Shown: positions 17,031 to 24,780 of the stretch, in pieces
Position numbering within the stretch: the first letter of the stretch is position 1
How the letters are laid out: each line of letters begins with the position of its first letter
Source: an uncultured Lachnospiraceae bacterium
GTDB lineage: Bacteria; Bacillota; Clostridia; Lachnospirales; Lachnospiraceae
Direction of reading: 5' to 3'
NCBI GenBank assembly: GCA_910584915.1
Contig: CAJUDM010000008.1
Coordinates: forward strand, 103,175-167,174
Length of the DNA: 64,000 nucleotides
Notes under the pieces: generated by a model
The model's input: only the letters and a program-made list of their open reading frames with translations
What the model was told of the DNA's origin: nothing
The model's database searches: none
Translations under genes and position numbers: made by a program

Positions 17031-17915
17031 ATGATAAAGATAAGTTTGAGCGCGAAAGAGGTATCAGCTTTAAATGACGATTTTGTCGATTATGATCATG
17101 GAAAATCGGAGAACGAGGATCATGCTCCGCGTGAGCGGGCGGGGGACTTTTATGTCTCCGGAGAATATTTGACCGGGTACTTTGGCCCGGGCGGGGATGT
17201 GACGATCCCGGAAGGCTTTACCAAAATCGACCGTAGAGTTTTCAAATGCGGAGACGCCGTTAATATAACCGGCATAACTATCCCGAAAAACGTCACTGTG
17301 ATCGATACAGATGCTTTTTCGTTCTGCGCAAATCTGCACGAGATCCGGGTGGAGGGGGGAAATCCACATTATTGTGTCATCGACGGTCTGTTGTTGAAAC
17401 GGGATGGACGGGGTGATCTCGTCCTGCACACATGTCCGCCGGCAAGATCCGGCGTTCTGGAGATCCCGGAGGGCGTTGTCAGGATTGCCGGGTTCGCCTG
17501 CTGCGGCTGCGCGGGCCTGACCGGGGTGAACATCCCGGGAAGCGTGTGGAAGATCGGCGAGTATGCCTTTTCCGGCTGCAGCAGCCTGACCCATGTGACG
17601 ATCCCGGAGGGCGTCAAATGTATCGGCGAGGCCGCCTTTTACCACTGTACGGATCTGACCCATGTGGCGATGCTGGAGGGCGTCAGATATATCTGTGAAG
17701 AAGCCTTTTTAGGCTGTATGAATCTGAATCATGTGGCGCTCCCGGGAAGTGTCCGGAAGATATATGCCGATGCCTTTTGGGGCACAGGTATGTCCGAAGA
17801 AGCTGTCCGGGCTGCATATGAGCAGGTAAGAGAGAACGCGATGGAGGCGGGGGCGTCTGCTCCCGGAGATATCTCGGATGAAGAAGCGTTTTACCTCTTG
17901 GATGACGGGGATTGA
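17031..17915 (+). CDS. leucine-rich-repeat (BspA-like, LRR_5) protein
   Basis: This 294-aa protein starts at ATG 17031 behind GAAGGAGG. Residues ~50-260 hold about six LRR_5 repeats of the type VxIPxxVxxIGxxAFxxCxxLxxV (for example VKCIGEAAFYHCTDLTHV). No signal peptide is visible, so it may be cytoplasmic, unlike many secreted BspA proteins. Its role is unknown, presumably protein binding. The conserved leader upstream ties it to the two following loci. Confidence 0.8.
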   Translation: MIKISLSAKEVSALNDDFVDYDHGKSENEDHAPRERAGDFYVSGEYLTGYFGPGGDVTIPEGFTKIDRRVFKCGDAVNITGITIPKNVTVIDTDAFSFCANLHEIRVEGGNPHYCVIDGLLLKRDGRGDLVLHTCPPARSGVLEIPEGVVRIAGFACCGCAGLTGVNIPGSVWKIGEYAFSGCSSLTHVTIPEGVKCIGEAAFYHCTDLTHVAMLEGVRYICEEAFLGCMNLNHVALPGSVRKIYADAFWGTGMSEEAVRAAYEQVRENAMEAGASAPGDISDEEAFYLLDDGD

Positions 17916-17957
17916 GTCTGCCGGTAAGCTGTCTGATATTGCCAGACATAAAAGTCT

Positions 17958-18442
17958 GTAATATTTACAAATAAGAAAAATGGAAACCGATATACTTGTT
18001 CTTGTAAGGCAGGTACCTTGAAAAATAAATGACCGGCCGAAGGGATATGTTCCCCGGAGATATATCGCATAAAGCGTATCAAAGGGGGACAAAACGCCGC
18101 TGAAAGACAGGGGCAGGAACGGCATCGGATAAAACGGCGAAAAAGAACGTAACATTTCAGCCATCAATATCGTTTAGTTGCCGGTGCCGGACGCCGTGAG
18201 AAAAATAAAATGCTCCGTCGCCGCGCTCGCGCTCGTAAAAAGCGTAGCGGGCACTAAGCTCGTGAGGGACCTCGCTAAGTGCCGACGCTTTTTAAAGGGC
18301 TCCTCCCGCATTTTATTTTCCTCACGGCTGAGCTAAGGAGCTAACTAAATGACATTGAAGGCTGAACTGTTACAAAAGAACAACAAAAAGGAATGCATTC
18401 CCTTCGGGGGAAACCTGCTATGAAAGGAAGGAGGTGATCATC
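17958..18442 (+). repeat. conserved structured leader, copy 2 (interrupted by a MITE)
   Basis: The sequence matches copies 1 and 3 from 17958 to 18148 and from 18374 to 18442. A 225-bp palindromic element lies in between. It ends in GGAAGGAGGTGAT, just before the small ORF at 18443. Confidence 0.8.
18149..18373. mobile_element. IS66-type MITE (225 bp) with 8-bp target duplication
   Basis: The element begins GTAACA and ends TGTTAC. Its outer 31 bases form inverted repeats matching at 27 positions. Nested inner inverted repeats (GCCGTGAG-AAAATAAAATGC against its complement, and AAAAAGCGT..ACGCTTTTT) make it almost fully palindromic. It is flanked by exact 8-bp direct repeats AAAAGAAC (18141-18148 and 18374-18381). 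The two uninterrupted leader copies show the empty site. GTAA ends and 8-bp duplications are the known hallmarks of the IS66 family. It has no coding capacity. Confidence 0.85.
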
Positions 18443-18556
18443 ATGTCGATCGATTGGGAATATCTGCTCGATGCGGAGGGCGATGAGCTTCAGGACGCAT
18501 ACGACCAGGCGGTGGAAGAAGCCAGTGAAATGCTGGACTGGCGAGATGAGGATTAA
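18443..18556 (+). CDS. 37-residue acidic peptide
   Basis: The ORF runs from ATG 18443 to TAA 18556, with an exceptional ribosome binding site (GGAAGGAGGTGAT). The product starts MSIDWEYLLDAEG and ends EMLDWRDED; it is strongly acidic and Trp-containing. The same start and first 13 codons recur at 21328 behind leader copy 3, which supports it as a real gene. Function is unknown. Confidence 0.65.
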   Translation: MSIDWEYLLDAEGDELQDAYDQAVEEASEMLDWRDED

Positions 18557-18632
18557 GTTGCAAAGCTGACACGAAAAAGCGTCATCTTGCGGAAAGCAAA
18601 GAAAGAGTCAACCATATGAAGGAGGAAGAAAA

Positions 18633-19070
18633 ATGGAAACAGGAAAGAATGTTATGAAAAAAGCATCACGCAAGGACAGGATGGAGGACTGGAACAAAAT
18701 AGAAGAGACTCTGCGGGACGCCCCGGAGCTTTCCGCAAAAAATTACGGCAGGCAGAAAGCGGTGGCATATATCATCTACATGATGGCGGGAAGTTATTTC
18801 GCTTCCGGTACATCGAACAGCGGATTCAGAAATCTTTATCTGAGTTATGCGGAGATGCCGAAAGAGAAGCAGTACGCAAGCGAGCGGCGTGTTATCGATT
18901 CTGTAGAAAAGCTTGGAGCGGAGTTCCTGCAGAAAATATCCGCTCTCCGCTGTAAGGCGGTCTGCAGACGCCTGGGAGAAGAACTCCTGATGGAGTTTCA
19001 CACCGGCGGTTTTGGAGGACTCAGATTCCGGATCGAAAGGAACGGCAGCTTCCGGCTCTCCCCTCTGTAG
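18633..19070 (+). CDS. 145-aa protein of unknown function
   Basis: A strong AAGGAGGAAG lies before ATG 18633. The product is basic at the N-terminus, with a helical middle (RQKAVAYIIYMMAGSYF) and a C-terminal short beta segment (LLMEFHTGGFGGLRFRIERNG). I recognise no family. It follows the 37-residue peptide gene after 76 bases. Its last ~110 bases are duplicated at ~21366-21491. Confidence 0.65.
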   Translation: METGKNVMKKASRKDRMEDWNKIEETLRDAPELSAKNYGRQKAVAYIIYMMAGSYFASGTSNSGFRNLYLSYAEMPKEKQYASERRVIDSVEKLGAEFLQKISALRCKAVCRRLGEELLMEFHTGGFGGLRFRIERNGSFRLSPL

Positions 19071-19154
19071 GGGAGGCCGGAAACGAAGATAAATGGATTT
19101 TATTGTAAAGGCAAACGATTTTTAGTATAGTTGAAGTACTATTTTAAGAAAGGT

Positions 19155-20900
19155 ATGGTGACAAACATGGAAGTATTCGAAAACGGTAAAAACAACGAGC
19201 AACCCGCGGCAATGGCAGAGCCGATCCGCTCCGGCGATGGCCTTACCCTCGAAGAGATGTATGCAAAGGGCATGGAGAAGTACATCGCCAGAGAATTTTC
19301 CGACGCATTGATATGGCTTGAAAAGGCCGCCGAACAGGGTAATATCAATGCCCAGTTCCAGTGTAGCAGGATATACGACAAGGGTGTAGGAGGAACGGAG
19401 AAAGACAAGGCGAAAGCCTTGATGTGGCTCGAAAAAGCGGCCGAACAGGGAAATGCCCAGGCTCAGTTCCTGTGCGGCGAGATGTATGACAAGGGAGAAG
19501 GGACAGAGGAAGATAAGGAAAAAGCGCTGATATGGTATGAAAAAGCGGCCGAACAGGGCGATAACCGTGCCCAGCTCTGCTGCGGCGATATGTACTACAG
19601 AGGCGAAGGAACGGAGGAAGACAAGGAGAAAGCCCTGATGTGGTACGAAAAAACGGCCGACATTGACCGAGATCAGAGCGGTTTCAGGGATTCCAGGGCC
19701 CAGAGTGCGGCCTGGTACCGTTGTGGCGAGATGTACTATAATGGTGAAGGAACGAAGGAAGACAAGGAGAAAGCCCTGATGTGGTACGAAAAAGCGGCCA
19801 AACACGGGCATAGAGGCGCCGAGTTCAACTGTGGCGAGATGTACGATAAGGGTGAAGCAACAAAGGAAGACAGGGAAAAAGCTCTGATGTGGTACAAAAA
19901 AGCGGCCATCAAAGGCGACAAAAGGGCTAGGTCAAAAGTCCTGATGTGGTACGAAAAAGCGGCCGAACAGGGCGATGCCCAGGCTCAATATGAATGTGGC
20001 AAGATGTTCGCATCGGAGAAAGCTCTGATGTGGTACGAAAAGGCAGCTGAGCAGGGGCTTGCCGACGCCCAACTCGACTGTGCCTATATGTATTACAAAG
20101 GCTGGGGGACGTCGGAAGACAAGGAGAAAGCCCTGATGTGGTATGAAAAAGCGGCCGAACAGGGCATTGCCGAGGCCCAATATAAGTGTGGCAGGATGTA
20201 CGACAAGGGTGAAGGAACACCGGAAGACAAAGCGAAAGCCCTGATGTGGTACGAAAGAGTAGCCGAACGGGATGATGCCCGGCGCGTGAATCAGATCTGG
20301 GTTCAGATTCGGTGCGGCGATATGTACCGTTGGGGCGAAGGGACGTCGGAAGACAAGGAGAAAGCTCTGATGTGGTACGAAAAAGTGGCCGAACGACGGA
20401 ACGCGGTCCTCACTCAATGCGAATGTGGCGATATGTACTATAATGGTGAAGGAACACCGGAAGACAAGGAGAAAGCCCTGATGTGGTACGAAAAAGCTGC
20501 CGAACGGGGCAATGCCTGGGCCCAGTTCCGGTGCGGCGATATGTACTATAATGGTGAAGGAACGGAGGCGGACAGGACGAAAGCCCGGATGTGGTACGAA
20601 GAAGTCGGACGGAGAAGCGTTTTGGGTCGTCATAGTATTACTCAGTTCCATTACGATGAATTACAGAAGGAGTTGGACTACTGCAGAACCACCCGAACCG
20701 CGGAGGTGAAGAAGATGATCGACGAGGCGCGTCGCCTTGGCGACCTCTCCGAAAACGAGGCATATCACGAAGCGAAAGAGGCGGAGGGTGATCTTTACTA
20801 CCGCATCGAGAAGATGGAAAAAATCTTACAACAGGCTCACATAGTTGTGAATCAGCATTTTAATCCTATTTGCGGTGGAGAGATTTCTGCTAAGATATGA
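19155..20900 (+). CDS. Sel1-repeat protein with a C-terminal GreA-type coiled coil
   Basis: This protein of about 581 aa has about twelve Sel1-like (TPR-related) units between residues 20 and 490. Each is of the form AQxxCGxMYxxGEGTxEDKEKALMWYEKAAEQG. Residues 500-565 match the N-terminal coiled-coil domain of transcript-cleavage factor GreA: YDELQKELDY, EVKKMIDEARRLGDLSENEAYHEAK. The two tip acidic residues of GreA are kept (Asp530 and Glu533 in GDLSEN). The C-terminal FKBP-like domain of GreA is missing. GreA's coiled coil enters the RNA polymerase secondary channel, so this protein may bring a Sel1 scaffold to RNA polymerase (inference). The start is uncertain: ATG 19155, GTG 19158 or ATG 19167. 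Confidence 0.85.
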   Translation: MVTNMEVFENGKNNEQPAAMAEPIRSGDGLTLEEMYAKGMEKYIAREFSDALIWLEKAAEQGNINAQFQCSRIYDKGVGGTEKDKAKALMWLEKAAEQGNAQAQFLCGEMYDKGEGTEEDKEKALIWYEKAAEQGDNRAQLCCGDMYYRGEGTEEDKEKALMWYEKTADIDRDQSGFRDSRAQSAAWYRCGEMYYNGEGTKEDKEKALMWYEKAAKHGHRGAEFNCGEMYDKGEATKEDREKALMWYKKAAIKGDKRARSKVLMWYEKAAEQGDAQAQYECGKMFASEKALMWYEKAAEQGLADAQLDCAYMYYKGWGTSEDKEKALMWYEKAAEQGIAEAQYKCGRMYDKGEGTPEDKAKALMWYERVAERDDARRVNQIWVQIRCGDMYRWGEGTSEDKEKALMWYEKVAERRNAVLTQCECGDMYYNGEGTPEDKEKALMWYEKAAERGNAWAQFRCGDMYYNGEGTEADRTKARMWYEEVGRRSVLGRHSITQFHYDELQKELDYCRTTRTAEVKKMIDEARRLGDLSENEAYHEAKEAEGDLYYRIEKMEKILQQAHIVVNQHFNPICGGEISAKI

Positions 20901-20949
20901 TAGTTCAGCAAGAAATGCGGAAGCAGAAGGTTTTTTATGAATGAAGGAG

Positions 20950-20989
20950 AGGGTTTCGGACCAGAAAAGGATGGTCGGAAGCCCTTTTT
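20950..20989 (+). terminator. rho-independent terminator after the Sel1-GreA gene
   Basis: AGGGTTTCGGACCA pairs with TGGTCGGAAGCCCT (two imperfect positions), followed by TTTTT at 20985-20989. Confidence 0.7.
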
Positions 20990-21075
20990 CGTTCTAATGC
21001 AAACCTGAGTTTTTCTAAATGTCAAAAAAATCCCCCGCTCTGAAAATGTTAAAATTCAAATGCACATAAGTAACT

Positions 21076-21327
21076 CGTAATATTTACAAATCAAAAAATG
21101 GAAACCGATATACTTGTTCTTGTAAGGCAGGTACCTTGAAAAACAAATGACCGACCGAAGGGATATGTTCCCCGGAGATATATCGCATAAAGCGTATCAA
21201 AGGGAAACAAAACGCCGCTGAAAGACAGGGGCAGGAACGGCATCGGATAAAACGGCGAAAAGGAACAGCGAAAAAGAATGCATTCCCTTCGGGGGAAACC
21301 TGCTATGAGAGAAAGGAGGTGATCATC
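21076..21327 (+). repeat. conserved structured leader, copy 3
   Basis: This copy is nearly identical to copy 2 without the MITE, and close to copy 1. It ends in GAAAGGAGGTGAT before ATG 21328. Confidence 0.8.
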
Positions 21328-21534
21328 ATGTCGATCGATTGGGAATATCTGCTCGATGCGGAGGGCGGTCTGCAGACGCCTGGGAGAAGAACTCCTGATG
21401 GAGTTTCACACCGGCGATTTTGGAGGACTAAACTTCCGGATCGAAAGGAACGGCAGCTTCCGGCTCTCCCCTCTGTAGGGGAAGCCGGAAACAGGAAAAT
21501 CCACACCCTTTTCAATCCGGGGAAAATATGTTAG
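21328..21534 (+). pseudogene. collapsed duplicate of the 37-residue peptide and 145-aa genes
   Basis: The first 13 codons equal the 37-residue peptide gene (MSIDWEYLLDAEG). The sequence then jumps, out of frame, into a copy of the last ~110 bases of the 145-aa gene, including its stop region and the following CCTCTGTAGGGG. A short GGCG shared by both sides marks the deletion joint. The resulting 69-residue frame is chance. This is a deletion-bearing duplicate of the 17958-19100 cassette. Confidence 0.8.
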
Positions 21535-21628
21535 ACTATGTGTATTGTGCGGCGGCAGTGTTCGGTTAGAACCTGCCGGGGAACGCAAAGTGTTATTGCA
21601 ACGGAAATACTGCGGAAAAGGAGAAGCC

Positions 21629-22099
21629 ATGAGTAAGATTTTTAAGTTTCATAACGACGTGGATACAGACCAGATCATAGCGTCACAGTATCTGCTTTTG
21701 CCGAGTGTTGAGGATATGAAGGGGTACACCTTTGAGTCGTTGGACGGGGAGTTTGCCGGGAAGGTGAAGCCTGGCGATATCATCGTGGCGGGCGAGAACT
21801 TCGGCTGCGGTTCGTCGAGGGAGCAGGCGCCGAGCGTGCTGAAGGCGCTTGGCGTCAAGGCTGTTGTGGCAAAGTCCTTTGCAAGAATCTTTTACCGGAA
21901 CGCGATTAATATCGGGCTGCCGGTGCTTGTCAGCAAGGATTTTTACGATGTGGCGAAGGCGGAGGGAGACGCGGAACTGGATCTGGCGGAAGGGACGATC
22001 GAGTTTGAAGGCGTCACCTACACCTGTACGAAACTGCCGCCGTATATGCAGAATATACTGAATCAGGGCGGATTGATCGCGTCGTTGAATAAAGAATAG
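21629..22099 (+). CDS. leuD: 3-isopropylmalate dehydratase small subunit (LeuD-like), pair 1
   Basis: This 156-aa protein is the swivel domain of aconitase-type hydratases: DVDTDQIIASQYL, IIVAGENFGCGSSREQAP and VVAKSFARIFYRNAINIGLP. With LeuC it isomerises 2- to 3-isopropylmalate in leucine synthesis; relatives act on citraconate/2-methylmalate or 2,3-dimethylmalate. AAAAGGAG precedes ATG 21629. It is followed by a 72-bp tandem duplication and then leuC. A second LeuD/LeuC pair lies at 24290-26022. Confidence 0.88.
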   Translation: MSKIFKFHNDVDTDQIIASQYLLLPSVEDMKGYTFESLDGEFAGKVKPGDIIVAGENFGCGSSREQAPSVLKALGVKAVVAKSFARIFYRNAINIGLPVLVSKDFYDVAKAEGDAELDLAEGTIEFEGVTYTCTKLPPYMQNILNQGGLIASLNKE

Positions 22100-22240
22100 A
22101 TGAGCCGGCAGGCGAATCTATTCGCTCAGGGGCAATTTGCGGGAGCAAATCGAACCTGTTCCCGTAAATAGATGAGCCGGGCAGGCGAATCTATTCGCTC
22201 AGGGACAATTTGCGAAGCAAATCGAACCTGTTCCCGTAAA
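22097..22240. repeat. 72-bp tandem duplication between leuD and leuC
   Basis: Two 72-bp copies (22097-22168 and 22169-22240) start at the leuD stop. Each contains two small perfect hairpins, GCGAAT-CT-ATTCGC and ATTTGC..GCAAAT, and ends CCTGTTCCCGTAAA. They separate leuD from leuC, which usually overlap or nearly touch. Confidence 0.8.
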
Positions 22241-22261
22241 TATGGATTGGAGGAATAGACA

Positions 22262-23512
22262 ATGGGTATGACAATAGGAGAAAAGATCATCGCGCGGGCG
22301 GCAGGGGTGCCCTGTGTGAAGCCCGGTGAGATACATACGGTAGATGTGGACTATCTGATGAGCAACGACGGTACGACGCATCTGACTATCGATATGTTTT
22401 ACAATCAGTTGAAGAATCCGCGGATCGCGGATAAGGATAAGCTGGTGTTTATCATCGACCACAATATTCCGGCGGAAAATCCGAAGACCGCCGCGGCGCA
22501 CAAGAAGATGCGGGAGTTCGCGAAAAAGTATGACATCGCGTTCTACGAGGGGAAGGGCGTCTGCCATCAGATCATGCTGGAGGATTTTGTGGAGCCGGGG
22601 CAGTTTATCATGGGCGCGGATTCCCACACCTGTTCCTACGGGGCGGTGGGCGCTTTCGGGACTGGGATCGGCTGTACGGATTTCCTGTACGCGATGGTGA
22701 CGGGCAAGTCCTGGGTGCTGGTGCCGGAGACGATCCGTTTTAACCTGACCGGGAAGCTGAGGGAGGGCGTCTATCCGAGGGATTTGATCCTGACGATCAT
22801 CGGGGATATCGGCGCCAACGGCTGTAACTATAAGATCATGGAGTTCGCGGGCGAGGGAGCCCACGGCTTAAGCGTGAACGACAGGTTCGTGCTCTGCAAT
22901 CTGGCGGTGGAGGCGGGCGCAAAGACGGGTATCGTGGAGCCGGATGAGAAGGTCGTGGAATTTATGAAGGAGCATGGGAGAAGTTTTGACAATCTGTATC
23001 AGAGCGATGCGGACGCTTCTTTTATGAAGGTATACGACTATGATCTCTCGAAGATTGAGCCGGTGGTGGCGGAGCCGCATTTTGTGGACAATGTGAAGCC
23101 TCTGTCTGAGATCGACGAGGTGAAGATTGACGAGGCGTTCCTCGGTTCCTGCAACAACGGGCGGATTGATGAGCTGCGTGTGGCGGCGTCCATCTTAAAG
23201 GGGAGAAAGGTACATCCGGATGTGCGTTTTCTGATCACACCGGCATCCAACAGCGTCTATCTGCAGGCGCTGGAGGAAGGACTTGTGGATATCTTCCTGG
23301 AGGCGGGTGCGATGATGATGAATCCCAACTGTTCCGTCTGCTGGGGAAGCTGTCAGGGCGTCATCGGGGAAGGAGAGGTGCTGATCTCCACCGGAACGAG
23401 AAACTTTAAGGGGCGCGCAGGGCACAAGGATTCCAAAGTGTATCTGGCTTCGGCGGCGACGGTGACGGCTTCGGCGGTCGCGGGGAAGATCGTGGGACCG
23501 GACGTGATATAA
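22262..23512 (+). CDS. leuC: 3-isopropylmalate dehydratase large subunit (LeuC-like), pair 1
   Basis: This 416-aa protein is the three-domain aconitase core in the short archaeal/clostridial LeuC form. It has IIDHNIPAENPKTAAAH, GADSHTCSYGAVGAFGTGIG, the Fe-S Cys in LGSCNNGR, and the paired Cys in NPNCSVCWGSCQG. It binds a 4Fe-4S cluster and pairs with the preceding small subunit. GGAGG lies upstream of ATG 22262. No leuA or leuB lies nearby, so the true substrate (isopropylmalate or a methylmalate analogue) is open. Confidence 0.87.
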   Translation: MGMTIGEKIIARAAGVPCVKPGEIHTVDVDYLMSNDGTTHLTIDMFYNQLKNPRIADKDKLVFIIDHNIPAENPKTAAAHKKMREFAKKYDIAFYEGKGVCHQIMLEDFVEPGQFIMGADSHTCSYGAVGAFGTGIGCTDFLYAMVTGKSWVLVPETIRFNLTGKLREGVYPRDLILTIIGDIGANGCNYKIMEFAGEGAHGLSVNDRFVLCNLAVEAGAKTGIVEPDEKVVEFMKEHGRSFDNLYQSDADASFMKVYDYDLSKIEPVVAEPHFVDNVKPLSEIDEVKIDEAFLGSCNNGRIDELRVAASILKGRKVHPDVRFLITPASNSVYLQALEEGLVDIFLEAGAMMMNPNCSVCWGSCQGVIGEGEVLISTGTRNFKGRAGHKDSKVYLASAATVTASAVAGKIVGPDVI

Positions 23513-23563
23513 TAGCAATAGCTTCCGGCCCAAGCCGGAAAAAATCGCAATGGAGGTATCAAC

Positions 23564-23920
23564 ATGGAAAACGGAACCATCAAGACCACAACAGTCGCCT
23601 TCCTTGACAAGGACGGCGCCAGGTGCACCGAGGAAGGGCTCGACCTGGTCAAGGGAGACATCGACGAGCTGTACCCCGAGGAGAAGGGCCGGCCCGTCGC
23701 CGCGATCATGGGCGACATAGCGAACAGCCCGGAGGCCCTCGCCATGATGATCCGATCCGGCGACTGCCGCTACGCCGTCATCCGGAAGGATGACAAGATC
23801 CGTATCATGGGCCCCGACTTCATGGCCGACCTCGCCGACGTGCTTGGCGAGGCCTGTGAAGGCGAGACGTCCTGGGACATCGCCATTGAAGGCGTCGACT
23901 GGGAAGGAGTCACGAAATGA
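23564..23920 (+). CDS. 118-aa protein of unknown function in a GC-rich patch
   Basis: AATGGAGG precedes ATG 23564. The product is acidic and soluble (DIDELYPEEKG, VIRKDDKIRIMG, ending DIAIEGVDWEG). I recognise no family. Codons end largely in C (GTC, GAC, ATC), unlike the G-ending genes on both sides, and GC is clearly higher. This suggests acquisition from a high-GC donor. It sits between the two leuDC pairs. Confidence 0.6.
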   Translation: MENGTIKTTTVAFLDKDGARCTEEGLDLVKGDIDELYPEEKGRPVAAIMGDIANSPEALAMMIRSGDCRYAVIRKDDKIRIMGPDFMADLADVLGEACEGETSWDIAIEGVDWEGVTK

Positions 23921-23983
23921 GCCGCCGGACGGCATGACGTCATGGGAAGTAGCTGTTCGCGACATGGACGGGGAGGACTGACC

Positions 23984-24112
23984 ATGGCAAGCGGAAAGAG
24001 ATCCGGCGGCAGGTACCATAACGAGGACCGGTCACAAGCCGCCGGAGAGATATCCGAGGACAGCGTCCGGAAAGGCGTGATGGACTCCATCGCGGTGTTG
24101 AACTGCAGCTGA
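23984..24112 (+). CDS. 42-residue ORF in the GC-rich patch
   Basis: ATG 23984 to TGA 24112, with GGGGAGGA 6 bases upstream. The product starts MASGKRSGGRYHNED and ends SIAVLNCS. It shares the C-ending codon bias of the 118-aa gene. It could be a small protein or a fragment of a larger one. Confidence 0.4.
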   Translation: MASGKRSGGRYHNEDRSQAAGEISEDSVRKGVMDSIAVLNCS

Positions 24113-24136
24113 CGCACACAGTCGAAAGCAATTGTC

Positions 24137-24271
24137 ATGAAATACGATGCTGACGAGGACGGCGAAGATGGGAACAAAGGCACCTGGCGGCAGCGATACT
24201 ATGGACACTTTCTGCTGTATCCGTCCGGTATTTTGATTGCGGACAGACTGATAAATGGAAAGCCTGAATAA
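24137..24271 (+). CDS. 44-residue ORF, doubtful
   Basis: ATG 24137 to TAA 24271 encodes an acidic start (MKYDADEDGEDGNKG) and an aromatic-rich end (TWRQRYYGHFLLYPSG). There is no convincing ribosome binding site. It may be the tail of a degraded gene in the foreign patch. Confidence 0.25.
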   Translation: MKYDADEDGEDGNKGTWRQRYYGHFLLYPSGILIADRLINGKPE

Positions 24272-24289
24272 GATAGGAGAGTAAGACAT

Positions 24290-24778
24290 ATGACACAATT
24301 TACAGGAAAAGTATGGCTCCTCGGGGATGATATCGATACGGATATCATTATTCCGACGGAGTATCTGGCGCTGCCGGGCGTGGAGGATATGAAAAAGTAT
24401 GCGTTCTCGCCGCTCAGGGAGGAGCTGGCGGGGCAGATCAGAGAGGGAGATATCATCGTGGCGGGGAAGAATTTCGGCTGCGGCTCGTCCAGGGAGCAGG
24501 CGCCGGAGATCATCAAGCATCTGGGCGTGCGGTGTGTGATCGCGAAGTCTTTTGCGCGGATCTTTTTCCGGAATGCCATCAACAACGGGCTGTTGCTGAT
24601 CGAAAATCAAGAGCTCAGGGACCATGTGGCGGAGGGGGATGTCATCACCGTGACGATGGGAGAGAAGATTGAGGCGGGCGGCAGGGAATACCTGATCGCA
24701 TCCCTGCCGGAGAATCTGATGGACATTTTGAATGCCGGCGGGCTGGTGAAAGCGATGCAGGCGAGAAACGGGGTGTGA
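24290..24778 (+). CDS. leuD: 3-isopropylmalate dehydratase small subunit (LeuD-like), pair 2
   Basis: This 162-aa swivel domain carries DDIDTDIIIPTEYLALPG, IIVAGKNFGCGSSREQAP and VIAKSFARIFFRNAINNGL. It is clearly paralogous to the first LeuD but diverged. Its stop lies 2 bases from the LeuC-like start, the usual tight arrangement. One pair may serve leucine synthesis and the other a related hydratase reaction such as the citramalate route to isoleucine (inference). Confidence 0.88.
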   Translation: MTQFTGKVWLLGDDIDTDIIIPTEYLALPGVEDMKKYAFSPLREELAGQIREGDIIVAGKNFGCGSSREQAPEIIKHLGVRCVIAKSFARIFFRNAINNGLLLIENQELRDHVAEGDVITVTMGEKIEAGGREYLIASLPENLMDILNAGGLVKAMQARNGV

Positions 24779-24780
24779 GC

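Noticed and set aside
23521..23545. TTCCGGC/GCCGGAA hairpin after leuC pair 1 as a terminator
   Set aside because: On the plus strand the stem is followed by A residues, not T, so it does not fit an intrinsic terminator for leuC.
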